A stretch of 64,000 nt of DNA from Prosopocoilus inquinatus (taxonomy: Eukaryota > Arthropoda > Insecta > Coleoptera > Lucanidae): positions 14,464,001 to 14,528,000 of the forward strand of contig CM069875.1 in NCBI GenBank assembly GCA_036172665.1. Direction: 5' to 3'. The notes beneath the pieces are model-generated. The model saw only the letters and a list, made by a program, of their open reading frames with translations, ran no database searches and was not told the origin of the DNA. How positions within the stretch are numbered: position 1 is the first letter of the stretch; each line of letters starts with the position of its first letter. Both the position numbers and the translations under genes were made by a program. Of the stretch, positions 9,998-22,700 are shown one piece after another.

Positions 9998-10934
9998 TGT
10001 CACGTGGTTAGCTGCGACAGCGAGGAGCCTCCACCATGTCACTTGGTTAGGGGTAGGTAGCGGGTTCTCAGTGGTAGAGCTTGAAAACACAGTTTACCAA
10101 AACAATGTATACCTTTATTAAATGAATATTTTTATCTATCGGCGGACGATCTTTAAATGTGCGGGGGTGCGTTTTCGTGATTATCGGAAATCGCGACGGG
10201 TCGGCTGCGACAGCGAGGATGAGGAATCCCTCCGTGCTGGAGTTGAAGAGACCCGACGATTCGACTAACCGGATCCAGGGCAATCTCGAGGGCTGCAGCA
10301 ATTGCGATGAGATGTCCTGATGAGGGTGGCGGCAACAAGGCGTCGGTGATGATGATCCTTCTTGGAAACGGCAGCGTCCTGATGAGGGTGGTGGCGGCAA
10401 GGCGTCGGTGATGATGATCCTTCTTGGAAACGGCAGGGTCCTGATGAGGGTGGCGGCGGTAAGGCGTCGGTGAGGATGCCTCCGTGGAACGGGCAGCGTC
10501 CTGATGAGGGTGGCGGTTGCACGGCGTTGGTGAGGAAGGTCCTCCTGGGGAAGTTGGCACTAGGCCTACTTGAGTCGACGGCTGGTTCGACTGCGAGGGC
10601 GGCTGCCCTTCTTACAGTAGGCACTAAGCCTACCGGAGTCGGGTTCGACTGTCTTCCCATCTTCTTCCGCACGTTATATAGGCGAAAATCTGTCTATTCG
10701 ACTGTTATCACATGTTTCTGTGTTCTCCTTTCGTCACCTGTTGTATTAATTTGTCCCACATATAGCACGTGCCACCGATGTTTTGTTATGAAACGTGAAC
10801 TGCTTATAACTTAGATTTCGCAAGATTGCTGTCTTAATTGTTCTACTTTATTCCTCGCGGAAATATTTCGTCGCGACTCCTTTACATTTTATATTTATTA
10901 CTTTTAGGCTAAAAATTAAATCCTTATCGTGACA
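9998..10934 (-). repeat. LTR (5' LTR of the left non-autonomous element)
   Basis: 937 bp, colinear with the LTR at 7151-8087 at a constant offset of 2847. The internal array of roughly 60-bp blocks is at about 10315-10537. A base difference was seen at 10767. Confidence 0.9.
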
Positions 10935-10940
10935 CTATTA

Positions 10941-11200
10941 ACATTTTTCCTTCTGTGCACATGCTTTTTAGTTTGAAAATAATTTTTATCGAAATTACAA
11001 CAATAATTATTAATATAATTGTGCTTAAACTTATAAATCCCCAATACGTTTTATGCTGGAAATTTGTGTTTGAATCTAACTTATCTATATCGACTAAAAT
11101 TTCATCTAATTTTTTAATTTTCCCTTGTATTGCGTCTCTATCATTTACTGTATTATCTAGCTTATTGAAGTTTAATTTATTTAAATCAGTAATTAATATA
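10941..11200 (-). pseudogene. Envelope-like membrane tail, left-arm copy
   Basis: An open minus-strand frame of about 85 codons gives a helix-prone stretch (LDEILVDIDKLDSNTN), then one strong transmembrane helix (ISLSTIILIIIVVISIKIIF) and a short cytoplasmic tail. It follows integrase at the 3' end of the element, as env does in errantivirus-like gypsy elements. The ectodomain is lost. Confidence 0.55.
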
Positions 11201-11291
11201 ATAATATTTTATATTTATAACTTATGGTGTCCATTTTTCGTAAAATGGTGCCAACCGAGACATATGTACCACATCCGTTTTTCTTCGTTTT

Positions 11292-12036
11292 CTTTTACCT
11301 GTTTCTATGACAATTTAGTTTATTACGTTTTTCAATAATTTTAAACGGACCAATGTACTTAGGTTGTAATTTATCGCTTCTTCCAATCTGTCTAATGAAA
11401 GATCTCAGCTTCACTTTATCTCCTACTTTAAATTCTACATCCCGGTGTTTTTCATCGTAGCGGGTGTTATCAATGCGTTGTTGTTTTCGGATGTTTAATC
11501 TTGCATCTTCACGTAATTTTAAAATAACTTCCTGACTACGTAATGCAAAGTTGGTCGCCATTGGTTGCCTTAATTCTGCATCACTTGGAAGTACAGGTTC
11601 TCGACCGTACACTAATGAAAATGGAGTGCATTTGATCATTTCGTGCCCAGTAGTATTATAAGCGAAAATACAGTAAAGAAGAAGCACGTCCCAATCTTTT
11701 TGTGATGTTGACCTATATTTACTTAACATGTCCGCGATTGTTTTGTTTAATCTTTCTGTAAGACCATTTGTTGATGGTTTGTATGCAGTTGTGAAGCTGC
11801 TTTGCCTCCCAAGTAACCTCAAAATTTCGGTAACGAGTTTCGACATAAATACTGCACCTCTGTCATTAAGCAACTTTTTCAAAGAACCATGTCTGCAGAT
11901 GATTTGGTCAATGATGAACTTAGCGACCGCTTCTGCTTTACCGTTTGGTAATGCTTTTGTTTCAGCCCACCTGGTAGCGTAATCAGTAGCTACGACTATA
12001 AATGTTGCTCCAGAAGAACTTCTCTGAAATGGACCT
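11292..12036 (-). pseudogene. Gypsy integrase, 3' part, left-arm copy
   Basis: This is the rve-type integrase core from the DYATRWAETKALPNG block through NDRGAVFMS (second acidic residue) and TNGLTERLNKT (catalytic Glu), then the carboxy-terminal GDKVKLR and KYIGPFKIIEK blocks. The amino-terminal HHCC zinc domain and the RNase H upstream are deleted, with the junction at a short CCTTTTAGG-like microhomology. A frameshift follows KLNCHRNR. The copy differs from the right arm at 11677. Confidence 0.8.
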
Positions 12037-12041
12037 AAAAG

Positions 12042-13048
12042 GTTTTGCGATTAAGGAAAATTGAGAAATAAATCGACGATAGTAATTACACATTTCTAGA
12101 AAACTTTGAACATCTTTGATTTTTTTAGGGATAGGAAAAGAAGCAACACCCTGAACTTTTTCCATATCTGGTATGATTCCCTTTTCAGAAATTGAATGAC
12201 CTAAAATTTTGATATTTTCGAATACGGTTTCAAGGCATTGTAAATGTTCTTGAAATGTTTTACAAACAACAATAATATCATCTAGGTAGACCGATAGTAT
12301 TTTCCATTTTAAATCTCGAAATATCGAATCTGTTAAACTTTGAAATGTCCCCGGTCCGTTACATAACCCGAAACTTAGTCTATTAAATTCGTATAAACCA
12401 TCGGTAGTAACGAAGGCCGTTTTATGTTTATCTTCCTCTTTAATTGGGCATTGCCAATATCCACTATTTAAATCCAGTGTAGTAAAATAAGAATTTCCAC
12501 CTAAAAAAATTCAAAATGTCTTCAATTAGTGGAAGAGGATAAGCTGTCTTTGTTGTTATAGCGTTTAATTTCCTATAATCAACGCAAAATCTGATTGTAT
12601 TATCAGGTTTCTTAACCAGCACAACTGGAGAAGCAAACTGAGAATCTGAAGGTCTAATTATACCTAATTCTAGCATTTCCTTTATTTGTTCCGATATTAT
12701 TTCTCTTTCCTTAAGACTTACTCTGTATGGACGTGAAGATACCGGAGCATTATTGCCAATATTTATTGGATGGTCCCGTAAATGTGTAAGTCCCAATTTC
12801 GTTTTATCCCAAGCCATGAGGTCATTATTTTTCCTAAGCAAATTTGCCAGCTGTCTAAACTCTTCTGAAGTTAGTTCATTATTTACATTAAACATTTTCT
12901 CTGCACTTTCGTAGTAAGTATTTACATTTTCGAAACTGATCTGTTCTCTCTCTCTTAGTGCATTAACTAATTTATTATCGACATCTTTACGTAAATATCC
13001 CAACACAGTATTCTTTTTTAATTTACACAAAGTATTGCCATAATTCAA
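12042..13048 (-). pseudogene. Gypsy reverse transcriptase (broken), left-arm copy
   Basis: The first block (13048-12464) gives the PR-RT linker and the RT fingers: SSRPYRVSLKEREII, SPVVLVKKPDNTIRFCVDYRKLN and AYPLPLIEDIL. A frameshift in a T-run near 12505-12511 shifts to a frame that continues LDLNSGYWQ, FGLCNGPGTFQ and the catalytic YLDDIIVV, then the thumb (FLEMCNYYRRFI). About 20 residues before LGHSISEKG appear to be missing. RT ends at the deletion junction near 12036-12042. The catalytic aspartates are present, but the gene is not intact. Confidence 0.8.
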
Positions 13049-13180
13049 AACATTTAATTTATTTTTACCTAAATTTTCAAAGTTTTCACTTATTTCTAAT
13101 TTATTTTCGTTTAAGAGTTTTACTTAGGGAAAGAACATTAAAACATTTGCTTCATTGTTTTTAATTTCTTTAGAAATCTT

Positions 13181-16100
13181 AACAGATAAAATAGCGACAT
13201 CTTACTATCGCTTTTTGACCTAACATTGCAGTAGGATAGACAAATTGAAGCGGGATTTGCTCCTAATGAGTCCCCCATGCAAGGCGGCCATGCTTGCTGT
13301 CAAAGCATAATGAAAGATTTTAGAAAAATCTTGTGCAAATCGTTTTTGATTGCAGTGAGAACCTCGAGCAGCCTCTGGACAGCTGTTTCAGTCCTGCTTG
13401 GGGCTTCTTCAGCAGAAACGTAGCTCGACATTCCCACTGCAGACCAAAAACGACTTGCCCAATTTATTCGCAAATGCGATGTAAGAATGATGAACATATA
13501 AAATAGCGACATCTTACTATCGCTTTTTGACCTAACATTGCATTAGGATAGACAAATTGAAGCGGGATTTGCTCCTAATGAGTCCCCCATGCAAGGCGGC
13601 CATGCTTGCTGTCAAAGCATAATGAAAGATTTTAGAAAAATTTTGTGTAAATCGTTTTTGATTGCAGTGAGAACCTCGAGCAGCCTCTGGACAGCTGTTT
13701 CAGCCCTGCTTGGGGCTTCTTCAGCAGAAACGTAGCTCGACATTCCCACTGCAGACCAAAAACGACTTGCCCAATTTATTCGCAAATGCGATGTAAGAAT
13801 GATGAACATATAAAATAGCGACATCTTACTATCGCTTTTTGACCTAACATTGCAGTAGGATAGACAAATTGAAGCGGGATTTGCTCCTAATGAGTCCCCC
13901 ATGCAAGGCGGCCATGCTTGCTGTCAAAGCATAATGAAAGATTTTAGAAAAATTTTGTGCAAATCGTTTTTGATTGCAGTGAGAACCTCGAGCAGCCTCT
14001 GGACAGCTGTTTCAGCCCTGCTTGGGGCTTCTTCAGCAGAAACGTAGCTCGACATTCCCACTGCAGACCAAAAACGACTTGCCCAATTTATTCGCAAATG
14101 CGATGTAAGAATGATGAACATATAAAATAGCGACATCTTACTATCGCTTTTTGACCTAACATTGCAGTAGGATAGACAAATTGAAGCGGGATTTGCTCCT
14201 AATGAGTCCCCCATGCAAGGCGGCCATGCTTGCTGTCAAAGCATAATGAAAGATTTTAGAAAAATTTTGTGCAAATCGTTTTTGATTGCAGTGAGAACCT
14301 CGAGCAGCCTATGGACAGCTGTTTCAGCCCTGCTTGGGGCTTCTTCAGCAGAAACGTAGCTCGACATTCCCACTGCAGACCAAAAACGACTTGCCCAATT
14401 TATTCGCAAATGCGATGTAAGAATGATGAACATATAAAATAGCGACATCTTACTATCGCTTTTTGACCTAACATTGCAGTAGGATAGACAAATTGAAGCG
14501 GGATTTGCTCCTAATGAGTCCCCCATGCAAGGCGGCCATGCTTGCTGTCAAAGCATAATGAAAGATTTTAGAAAAATTTTGTGCAAATCGTTTTTGATTG
14601 CAGTGAGAACCTCGAGCAGCCTCTGGACAGCTGTTTCAGCCCTGCTTGGGGCTTCTTCAGCAGAAACGTAGCTCGACATTCCCACTGCAGACCAAAAACG
14701 ACTTGCCCAATTTATTCGCAAATGCGATGTAAGAATGATGAACATATAAAATAGCGACATCTTACTATCGCTTTTTGACCTAACATTGCAGTAGGATAGA
14801 CAAATTGAAGCGGGATTTGCTCCTAATGAGTCCCCCATGAAAGGCGGCCATGCTTGCTGTCAAAGCATAATGAAAGATTTTAGAAAAATTCTGTGCAAAT
14901 CGTTTTTGATTGCAGTGAGAACCTCGAGCAGCCTCTGGACAGCTGTTTCAGCCCTGCTTGGGGCTTCTTCAGCAGAAACGTAGCTCGACATTCCCACTGC
15001 AGACCAAAAACGACTTGCCCAATTTATTCGCAAATGCGATGTAAGAATGATGAACATATAAAATAGCGACATATTACTATCGCTTTTTGACCTAACATTG
15101 CAGTAGGATAGACAAATTGAAGCGGGATTTGCTCCTAATGAGTCCCCCATGCAAGGCGGCCATGCTTGCTGTCAAAGCATAATGAAAGATTTTAGAAAAA
15201 TTTTGTGCAAATCGTTTTTGATTGCAGTGAGAACCTCGAGCAGCCTATGGACAGCTGTTTCAGCCCTGCTTGGGGCTTCTTCAGCAGAAACGTAGCTCGA
15301 CATTCCCACTGCAGACCAAAAACGACTTGCCCAATTTATTCGCAAATGCGATGTAAGAATGATGAACATATAAAATAGCGACATCTTACTATCGCTTTTT
15401 GACCTAACATTGCAGTAGGATAGACAAATTGAAGCGGGATTTGCTCCTAATGAGTCCCCCATGCAAGGCGGCCATGCTTGCTGTCAAAGCATAATGAAAG
15501 ATTTTAGAAAAATTTTGTGCAAATCGTTTTTGATTGCAGTGAGAACCTCGAGCAGCCTCTGGACAGCTGTTTCAGCCCTGCTTGGGGCTTCTTCAGCAGA
15601 AACGTAGCTCGACATTCCCACTGCAGACCAAAAACGACTTGCCCAATTTATTCGCAAATGCGATGTAAGAATGATGAACATATAAAATAGCGACATCTTA
15701 CTATCGCTTTTTGACCTAACATTGCAGTAGGATAGACAAATTGAAGCGGGATTTGCTCCTAATGAGTCCCCCATGAAAGGCGGCCATGCTTGCTGTCAAA
15801 GCATAATGAAAGATTTTAGAAAAATTCTGTGCAAATCGTTTTTGATTGCAGTGAGAACCTCGAGCAGCCTCTGGACAGCTGTTTCAGCCCTGCTTGGGGC
15901 TTCTTCAGCAGAAACGTAGCTCGACATTCCCACTGCAGACCAAACACGACTTGCCCAATTTATTCGCAAATGCGATGTAAGAATGATGAACATATAAAAT
16001 AGCGACATCTTACTATCGCTTTTTGACCTAACATTGCAGTAGGATAGACAAATTGAAGCGGGATTTGCTCCTAATGAGTCCCCCATGCAAGGCGGCCATG

Positions 16101-19100
16101 CTTGCTGTCAAAGCATAATGAAAATTTTAGAAAAATTTTGTGCAAATCGTTTTTGATTGCAGTGAGAACCTCGAGCAGCCTCTGGACAGCTGTTTCAGCC
16201 CTGCTTGGGGCTTCTTCAGCAGAAACGTAGCTCGACATTCCCACTGCAGACCAAACACGACTTGCCCAATTTATTCGCAAATGCGATGTAAGAATGATGA
16301 ACATATAAAATAGCGACATCTTACTATCGCTTTTTGACCTAACATTGCCGTAAGATAGACAAATTGAAGCGGGATTTGCTCCTAATGAGTCCCCCATGCA
16401 AGGCGGCCATGCTTGCTGTCAAAGCATAATGAAAGATTTTAGAAAAATTTTGTGCAAATCGTTTTTGATTGCAGTGAGAACCTCGAGCAGCCTCTGGACA
16501 GCTGTTTCAGCCCTGCTTGGGGCTTCTTCAGCAGAAACGTAGCTCGACATTCCCACTGCAGACCAAACACGACTTGCCCAATTTATTCGCAAATGCGATG
16601 TAAGAATGATGAACATATAAAATAGCGACATCTTACTATCGCTTTTTGACCTAACATTGCAGTAGGATAGACAAATTGAAGCGGGATTTGCTCCTAATGA
16701 GTCCCCCATGCAAGGCGGCCATGCTTGCTGTCAAAGCGTAATGAAAGATTTTAGAAAAAATTTGTGCAAATCGTTTTTGATTGCAGTGAGAACCTCGAGC
16801 AGCCTCTGGACAGCTGTTTCAGCCCTGCTTGGGGCTTCTTCAGCAGAAACGTAGCTCGACATTCCCACTGCAGACCAAAAACGACTTGCCCAATTTATTC
16901 GCAAATGCGATGTAAGAATGATGAACATATAAAATAGCGACATCTTACTATCGCTTTTTGACCTAACATTGCAGTAGGATAGACAAATTGAAGCGGGATT
17001 TGCTCCTAATGAGTCCCCCATGCAAGGCGGCCATGCTTGCTGTCAAAGCATAATGAAAGATTTTAGAAAAATTTTGTGCAAATCGTTTTTGATTGCAGTG
17101 AGAACCTAGAGCAGCCTCTGGACAGCTGTTTCAGCCCTGCTTGGGGCTTCTTCAGCAGAAACGTAGCTCGACATTCCCACTGCAGACCAAAAACGACTTG
17201 CCCAATTTATTCGCAAATGCGATGTAAGAATGATGAACATATAAAATAGCGACATCTTACTATGGCTTTTTGAACTAACATTGCAGTAGGATAGACAAAT
17301 TAAAGCGGGATTTGCTCCTAATGAGTCCCCCATGCAAGGCGGCCATGCTTGCTGTCAAAGCATAATGAAAGATTTCAGAAAAATTTTGTGTAAATCGTTT
17401 TTGATTGCAGTGAGAACCTCGAGCAGCCTCTGGACAGCTGTTTCAGCCCTGCTTGGGGCTTCTTCAGCAGAAACGTAGCTCGACATTCCCACTGCAGACC
17501 AAAAACGACTTGCCCAATTTATTCGCAAATGCGATGTAAGAATGATGAACATATAAAATAGCGACATCTTACTATCGCTTTTTGACCTAACATTGCAGTA
17601 GGATAGACAAATTGAAGCGGGATTTGCTCCTAATGAGTCCCCCATGCAAGGCGGCCATGCTTGCTGTCAAAGCATAATGAAAGATTTTAGAAAAATTTTG
17701 TGCAAATCGTTTTTGATTGCAGTGAGAACCTCGAGCAGCCTCTGGACAGCTGTTTCAGCCCTGCTTGGGGCTTCTTCAGCAGAAACGTAGCTCGACATTC
17801 CCACTGCAGACCAAAAACGACTTGCCCAATTTATTCGCAAATGCGATGTAAGAATGATGAACATATAAAATAGCGACATCTTACTATCGCTTTTTGACCT
17901 AACATTGCAGTAGGATAGACAAATTGAAGCGGGATTTGCTCCTAATGAGTCCCCCATGCAAGGCGGCCATGCTTGCTGTCAAAGCATAATGAAAGGTTTT
18001 AGAAAAATTTTGTGCAAATCGTTTTTGATTGCAGTGAGAACCTCGAGCAGCCTCTGGACAGCTGTTTCAGCCCTGCTTGGGGCTTCTTCAGCAGAAACGT
18101 AGCTCGACATTCCCACTGCAGACCAGACACGACTTGCCCAATTTATTCGCAAATGCGATGTAAGAATGATGAACATATAAAATAGCGACATCTTACTATC
18201 GCTTTTTGACCTAACATTGCAGTAGGATAGACAAATTGAAGCGGGATTTGCTCCTAATGAGTCCCCCATGCAAGGCGGCCATGCTTGCTGTCAAAGCATA
18301 ATGAAAGATTTTAGAAAAATCTTGTGCAAATCGTTTTTGATTGCAGTGAGAACCTCGAGCAGCCTCTGGACAGCTGTTTCAGTCCTGCTTGGGGCTTCTT
18401 CAGCAGAAACGTAGCTCGACATTCCCACTGCAGACCAAAAACGACTTGCCCAATTTATTCGCAAATGCGATGTAAGAATGATGAACATATAAAATAGCGA
18501 CATCTTACTATCGCTTTTTGACCTAACATTGCATTAGGATAGACAAATTGAAGCGGGATTTGCTCCTAATGAGTCCCCCATGCAAGGCGGCCATGCTTGC
18601 TGTCAAAGCATAATGAAAGATTTTAGAAAAATTTTGTGTAAATCGTTTTTGATTGCAGTGAGAACCTCGAGCAGCCTCTGGACAGCTGTTTCAGCCCTGC
18701 TTGGGGCTTCTTCAGCAGAAACGTAGCTCGACATTCCCACTGCAGACCAAAAACGACTTGCCCAATTTATTCGCAAATGCGATGTAAGAATGATGAACAT
18801 ATAAAATAGCGACATCTTACTATCGCTTTTTGACCTAACATTGCAGTAGGATAGACAAATTGAAGCGGGATTTGCTCCTAATGAGTCCCCCATGCAAGGC
18901 GGCCATGCTTGCTGTCAAAGCATAATGAAAGATTTTAGAAAAATTTTGTGCAAATCGTTTTTGATTGCAGTGAGAACCTCGAGCAGCCTCTGGACAGCTG
19001 TTTCAGCCCTGCTTGGGGCTTCTTCAGCAGAAACGTAGCTCGACATTCCCACTGCAGACCAAAAACGACTTGCCCAATTTATTCGCAAATGCGATGTAAG

Positions 19101-19780
19101 AATGATGAACATATAAAATAGCGACATCTTACTATCGCTTTTTGACCTAACATTGCAGTAGGATAGACAAATTGAAGCGGGATTTGCTCCTAATGAGTCC
19201 CCCATGCAAGGCGGCCATGCTTACTGTCAAAGCATAATGAAAGATTTTAGAAAAATTTTGTGCAAATCGTTTTTGATTGCAGTGAGAACCTCGAGCAGCC
19301 TCTGGACAGCTGTTTCAGCCCTGCTTGGGGCTTCTTCAGCAGAAACGTAGCTCGACATTCCCACTGCAGACCAGACACGACTTGCCCAATTTATTCGCAA
19401 ATGCGATGTAAGAATGATGAACATATAAAATAGCGACATCTTACTATCGCTTTTTGACCTAACATTGCAGTAGGATAGACAAATTGAAGCGGGATTTGCT
19501 CCTAATGAGTCCCCCATGCAAGGCGGCCATGCTTGCTGTCAAAGCATAATGAAAGATTTTAGAAAAATTTTGTGCAAATCGTTTTTGATTGCAGTGAGAA
19601 CCTCGAGCAGCCTCTGGACAGCTGTTTCAGCCCTGCTTGGGGCTTCTTCAGCAGAAACGTAGCTCGACATTCCCACTGCAGACCAAAAACGACTTGCCCA
19701 ATTTATTCGCAAATGCGATGTAAGAATGATGAACATATAAAATAGCGACTTCTTACTATCGCTTTTTGACCTAACATTGC
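13181..19780 (-). repeat. 312-bp retrozyme satellite, left half (21 ribozyme units, minus orientation)
   Basis: A head-to-tail array of 312-bp units, each with a hammerhead ribozyme on the minus strand (see the ncRNA entry). The units are nearly identical and differ by a few substitutions. One unit lost a base near 16124. Diagnostic variants show that units 17 and 18 (from 18291) repeat units 1 and 2 (from 13300), so there is a higher-order period of 16 units. The outer end at 13181 reads AACAGATAAAATAGCG and joins the gypsy PR-RT linker. The inner end at 19780 is an inversion junction. Confidence 0.95.
13351..13441 (-). ncRNA. Type I hammerhead ribozyme, first of the 21 left-half copies
   Basis: The same fold as the right-half copies, on the minus strand. 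Copies follow at +312 from 13351 to 15847 (nine), then from 16158 to 19590 (twelve). By eye, copies 1 and 17 have a stem II mismatch (GGACT), copies 4 and 7 have CATAGG in stem I, and copy 13 has an outer stem I mismatch. The other 16 keep all helices and the full core. Transcription of this half would have to run from right to left. Confidence 0.85.
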
Positions 19781-22700
19781 ATTTTTCTAAAATCTTTCAT
19801 TATGCTTTGACAGCAAGCATGGCCGCCTTGCATGGGGGACTCATTAGGAGCAAATCCCGCTTCAATTTGTCTATCCTACTGCAATGTTAGGTCAAAAAGC
19901 GATAGTAAGATGTCGCTATTTTATATGTTCATCATTCTTACATCGCATTTGCGAATAAATTGGGCAAGTCGTGTTTGGTCTGCAGTGGGAATGTCGAGCT
20001 ACGTTTCTGCTGAAGAAGCCCCAAGCAGGGCTGAAACAGCTGTCCAGAGGCTGCTCGAGGTTCTCACTGCAATCAAAAACGATTTGCACAAAATTTTTCT
20101 AAAATCTTTCATTATGCTTTGACAGCAAGCATGGCCGCCTTGCATGGGGGACTCATTAGGAGCAAATCCCGCTTCAATTTGTCTATCCTACTGCAATGTT
20201 AGTTCAAAAAGCCATAGTAAGATGTCGCTATTTTATATGTTCATCATTCTTACATCGCATTTGCGAATAAATTGGGCAAGTCGTTTTTGGTCTGCAGTGG
20301 GAATGTCGAGCTACGTTTCTGCTGAAGAAGCCCCAAGCAGGGCTGAAACAGCTGTCCAGAGGCTGCTCTAGGTTCTCACTGCAATCAAAAACGATTTGCA
20401 CAAAATTTTTCTAAAATCTTTCATTATGCTTTGACAGCAAGCATGGCCGCCTTGCATGGGGGACTCATTAGGAGCAAATCCCGCTTCAATTTGTCTATCC
20501 TACTGCAATGTTAGGTCAAAAAGCGATAGTAAGATGTCGCTATTTTATATGTTCATCATTCTTACATCGCATTTGCGAATAAATTGGGCAAGTCGTTTTT
20601 GGTCTGCAGTGGGAATGTCGAGCTACGTTTCTGCTGAAGAAGCCCCAAGCAGGGCTGAAACAGCTGTCCAGAGGCTGCTCGAGGTTCTCACTGCAATCAA
20701 AAACGATTTGCACAAATTTTTTCTAAAATCTTTCATTACGCTTTGACAGCAAGCATGGCCGCCTTGCATGGGGGACTCATTAGGAGCAAATCCCGCTTCA
20801 ATTTGTCTATCCTACTGCAATGTTAGGTCAAAAAGCGATAGTAAGATGTCGCTATTTTATATGTTCATCATTCTTACATCGCATTTGCGAATAAATTGGG
20901 CAAGTCGTGTTTGGTCTGCAGTGGGAATGTCGAGCTACGTTTCTGCTGAAGAAGCCCCAAGCAGGGCTGAAACAGCTGTCCAGAGGCTGCTCGAGGTTCT
21001 CACTGCAATCAAAAACGATTTGCTCAAAATTTTTCTAAAATCTTTCATTATGCTTTGACAGCAAGCATGGCCGCCTTGCATGGGGGACTCATTAGGAGCA
21101 AATCCCGCTTCAATTTGTCTATCCTACGGCAATGTTAGGTCAAAAAGCGATAGTAAGATGTCGCTATTTTATATGTTCATCATTCTTACATCGCATTTGC
21201 GAATAAATTGGGCAAGTCGTGTTTGGTCTGCAGTGGGAATGTCGAGCTACGTTTCTGCTGAAGAAGCCCCAAGCAGGGCTGAAACAGCTGTCCACAGGCT
21301 GCTCGAGGTTCTCACTGCAATCAAAAACGATTTGCACAAAATTTTTCTAAAATCTTTCATTATGCTTTGACAGCAAGCATGGCCGCCTTGCATGGGGGAC
21401 TCATTAGGAGCAAATCCCGCTTCAATTTGTCTATCCTACTGCAATGTTAGGTCAAAAAGCGATAGTAAGATGTCGCTATTTTATATGTTCATCATTCTTA
21501 CATCGCATTTGCGAATAAATTGGGCAAGTCGTTTTTGGTCTGCAGTGGGAATGTCGAGCTACGTTTCTGCTGAAGAAGCCCCAAGCAGGGCTGAAACAGC
21601 TGTCCAGAGGCTGCTCGAGGTTCTCACTGCAATCAAAAACGATTTGCACAGAATTTTTCTAAAATCTTTCATTATGCTTTGACAGCAAGCATGGCCGCCT
21701 TTCATGGGGGACTCATTAGGAGCAAATCCCGCTTCAATTTGTCTATCCTACTGCAATGTTAGGTCAAAAAGCGATAGTAAGATGTCGCTATTTTATATGT
21801 TCATCATTCTTACATCGCATTTGCGAATAAATTGGGCAAGTCGTTTTTGGTCTGCAGTGGGAATGTCGAGCTACGTTTCTGCTGAAGAAGCCCCAAGCAG
21901 GGCTGAAACAGCTGTCCAGAGGCTGCTCGAGGTTCTCACTGCAATCAAAAACGATTTGCACAAAATTTTTCTAAAATCTTTCATTATGCTTTGACAGCAA
22001 GCATGGCCGCCTTGCATGGGGGACTCATTAGGAGCAAATCCCGCTTCAATTTGTCTATCCTACTGCAATGTTAGGTCAAAAAGCGATAGTAAGATGTCGC
22101 TATTTTATATGTTCATCATTCTTACATCGCATTTGCGAATAAATTGGGCAAGTCGTTTTTGGTCTGCAGTGGGAATGTCGAGCTACGTTTCTGCTGAAGA
22201 AGCCCCAAGCAGGGCTGAAACAGCTGTCCATAGGCTGCTCGAGGTTCTCACTGCAATCAAAAACGATTTGCACAAAATTTTTCTAAAATCTTTCATTATG
22301 CTTTGACAGCAAGCATGGCCGCCTTGCATGGGGGACTCATTAGGAGCAAATCCCGCTTCAATTTGTCTATCCTACTGCAATGTTAGGTCAAAAAGCGATA
22401 GTAAGATGTCGCTATTTTATATGTTCATCATTCTTACATCGCATTTGCGAATAAATTGGGCAAGTCGTTTTTGGTCTGCAGTGGGAATGTCGAGCTACGT
22501 TTCTGCTGAAGAAGCCCCAAGCAGGGCTGAAACAGCTGTCCAGAGGCTGCTCGAGGTTCTCACTGCAATCAAAAACGATTTGCACAAAATTTTTCTAAAA
22601 TCTTTCATTATGCTTTGACAGCAAGCATGGCCGCCTTGCATGGGGGACTCATTAGGAGCAAATCCCGCTTCAATTTGTCTATCCTACTGCAATGTTAGGT

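Larger units (their letters stand above)
7151..10934 (-). mobile_element. Non-autonomous LTR retrotransposon, complete, 3784 bp, left-arm copy
   Basis: Two 937-bp direct repeats (7151-8087 and 9998-10934), each TG...CA, bound a 1910-bp interior. The element is flanked by a 4-bp target-site duplication CTAT (7147-7150 and 10935-10938). On the minus strand the 5' LTR is at 9998-10934. A TGGTGGAGGCGCC primer-binding site follows it directly (ending at 9997), and a purine tract AAAGGGGAGGGAAA (8088-8101) precedes the 3' LTR. I saw one difference between the LTRs (8- versus 10-kb copy, at 10767), so the insertion is young. The interior has no gag, protease, RT or integrase. It holds only four small frames, two with membrane helices. 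It must be moved by another element. It sits in the env remnant of the neighbouring gypsy element. Confidence 0.9.
10935..13180 (-). mobile_element. Defective Ty3/gypsy element with env remnant, left-arm copy
   Basis: On the minus strand, from right to left, it holds the end of the PR-RT linker, RT, the late part of integrase, and the carboxy-terminal membrane part of an envelope-like protein. The 5' part (LTR, gag, protease) is missing because the element is cut by the 312-bp array at 13180. Its 3' end is cut by the non-autonomous LTR element. A large deletion joins RT directly to integrase. It is a mirror image of 23362-25607. Confidence 0.85.

Noticed and set aside
10955..11338. 127-codon hydrophobic frame (also 25204-25587 on the other strand)
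   Set aside because: It is the antisense of the env membrane tail and the end of integrase.
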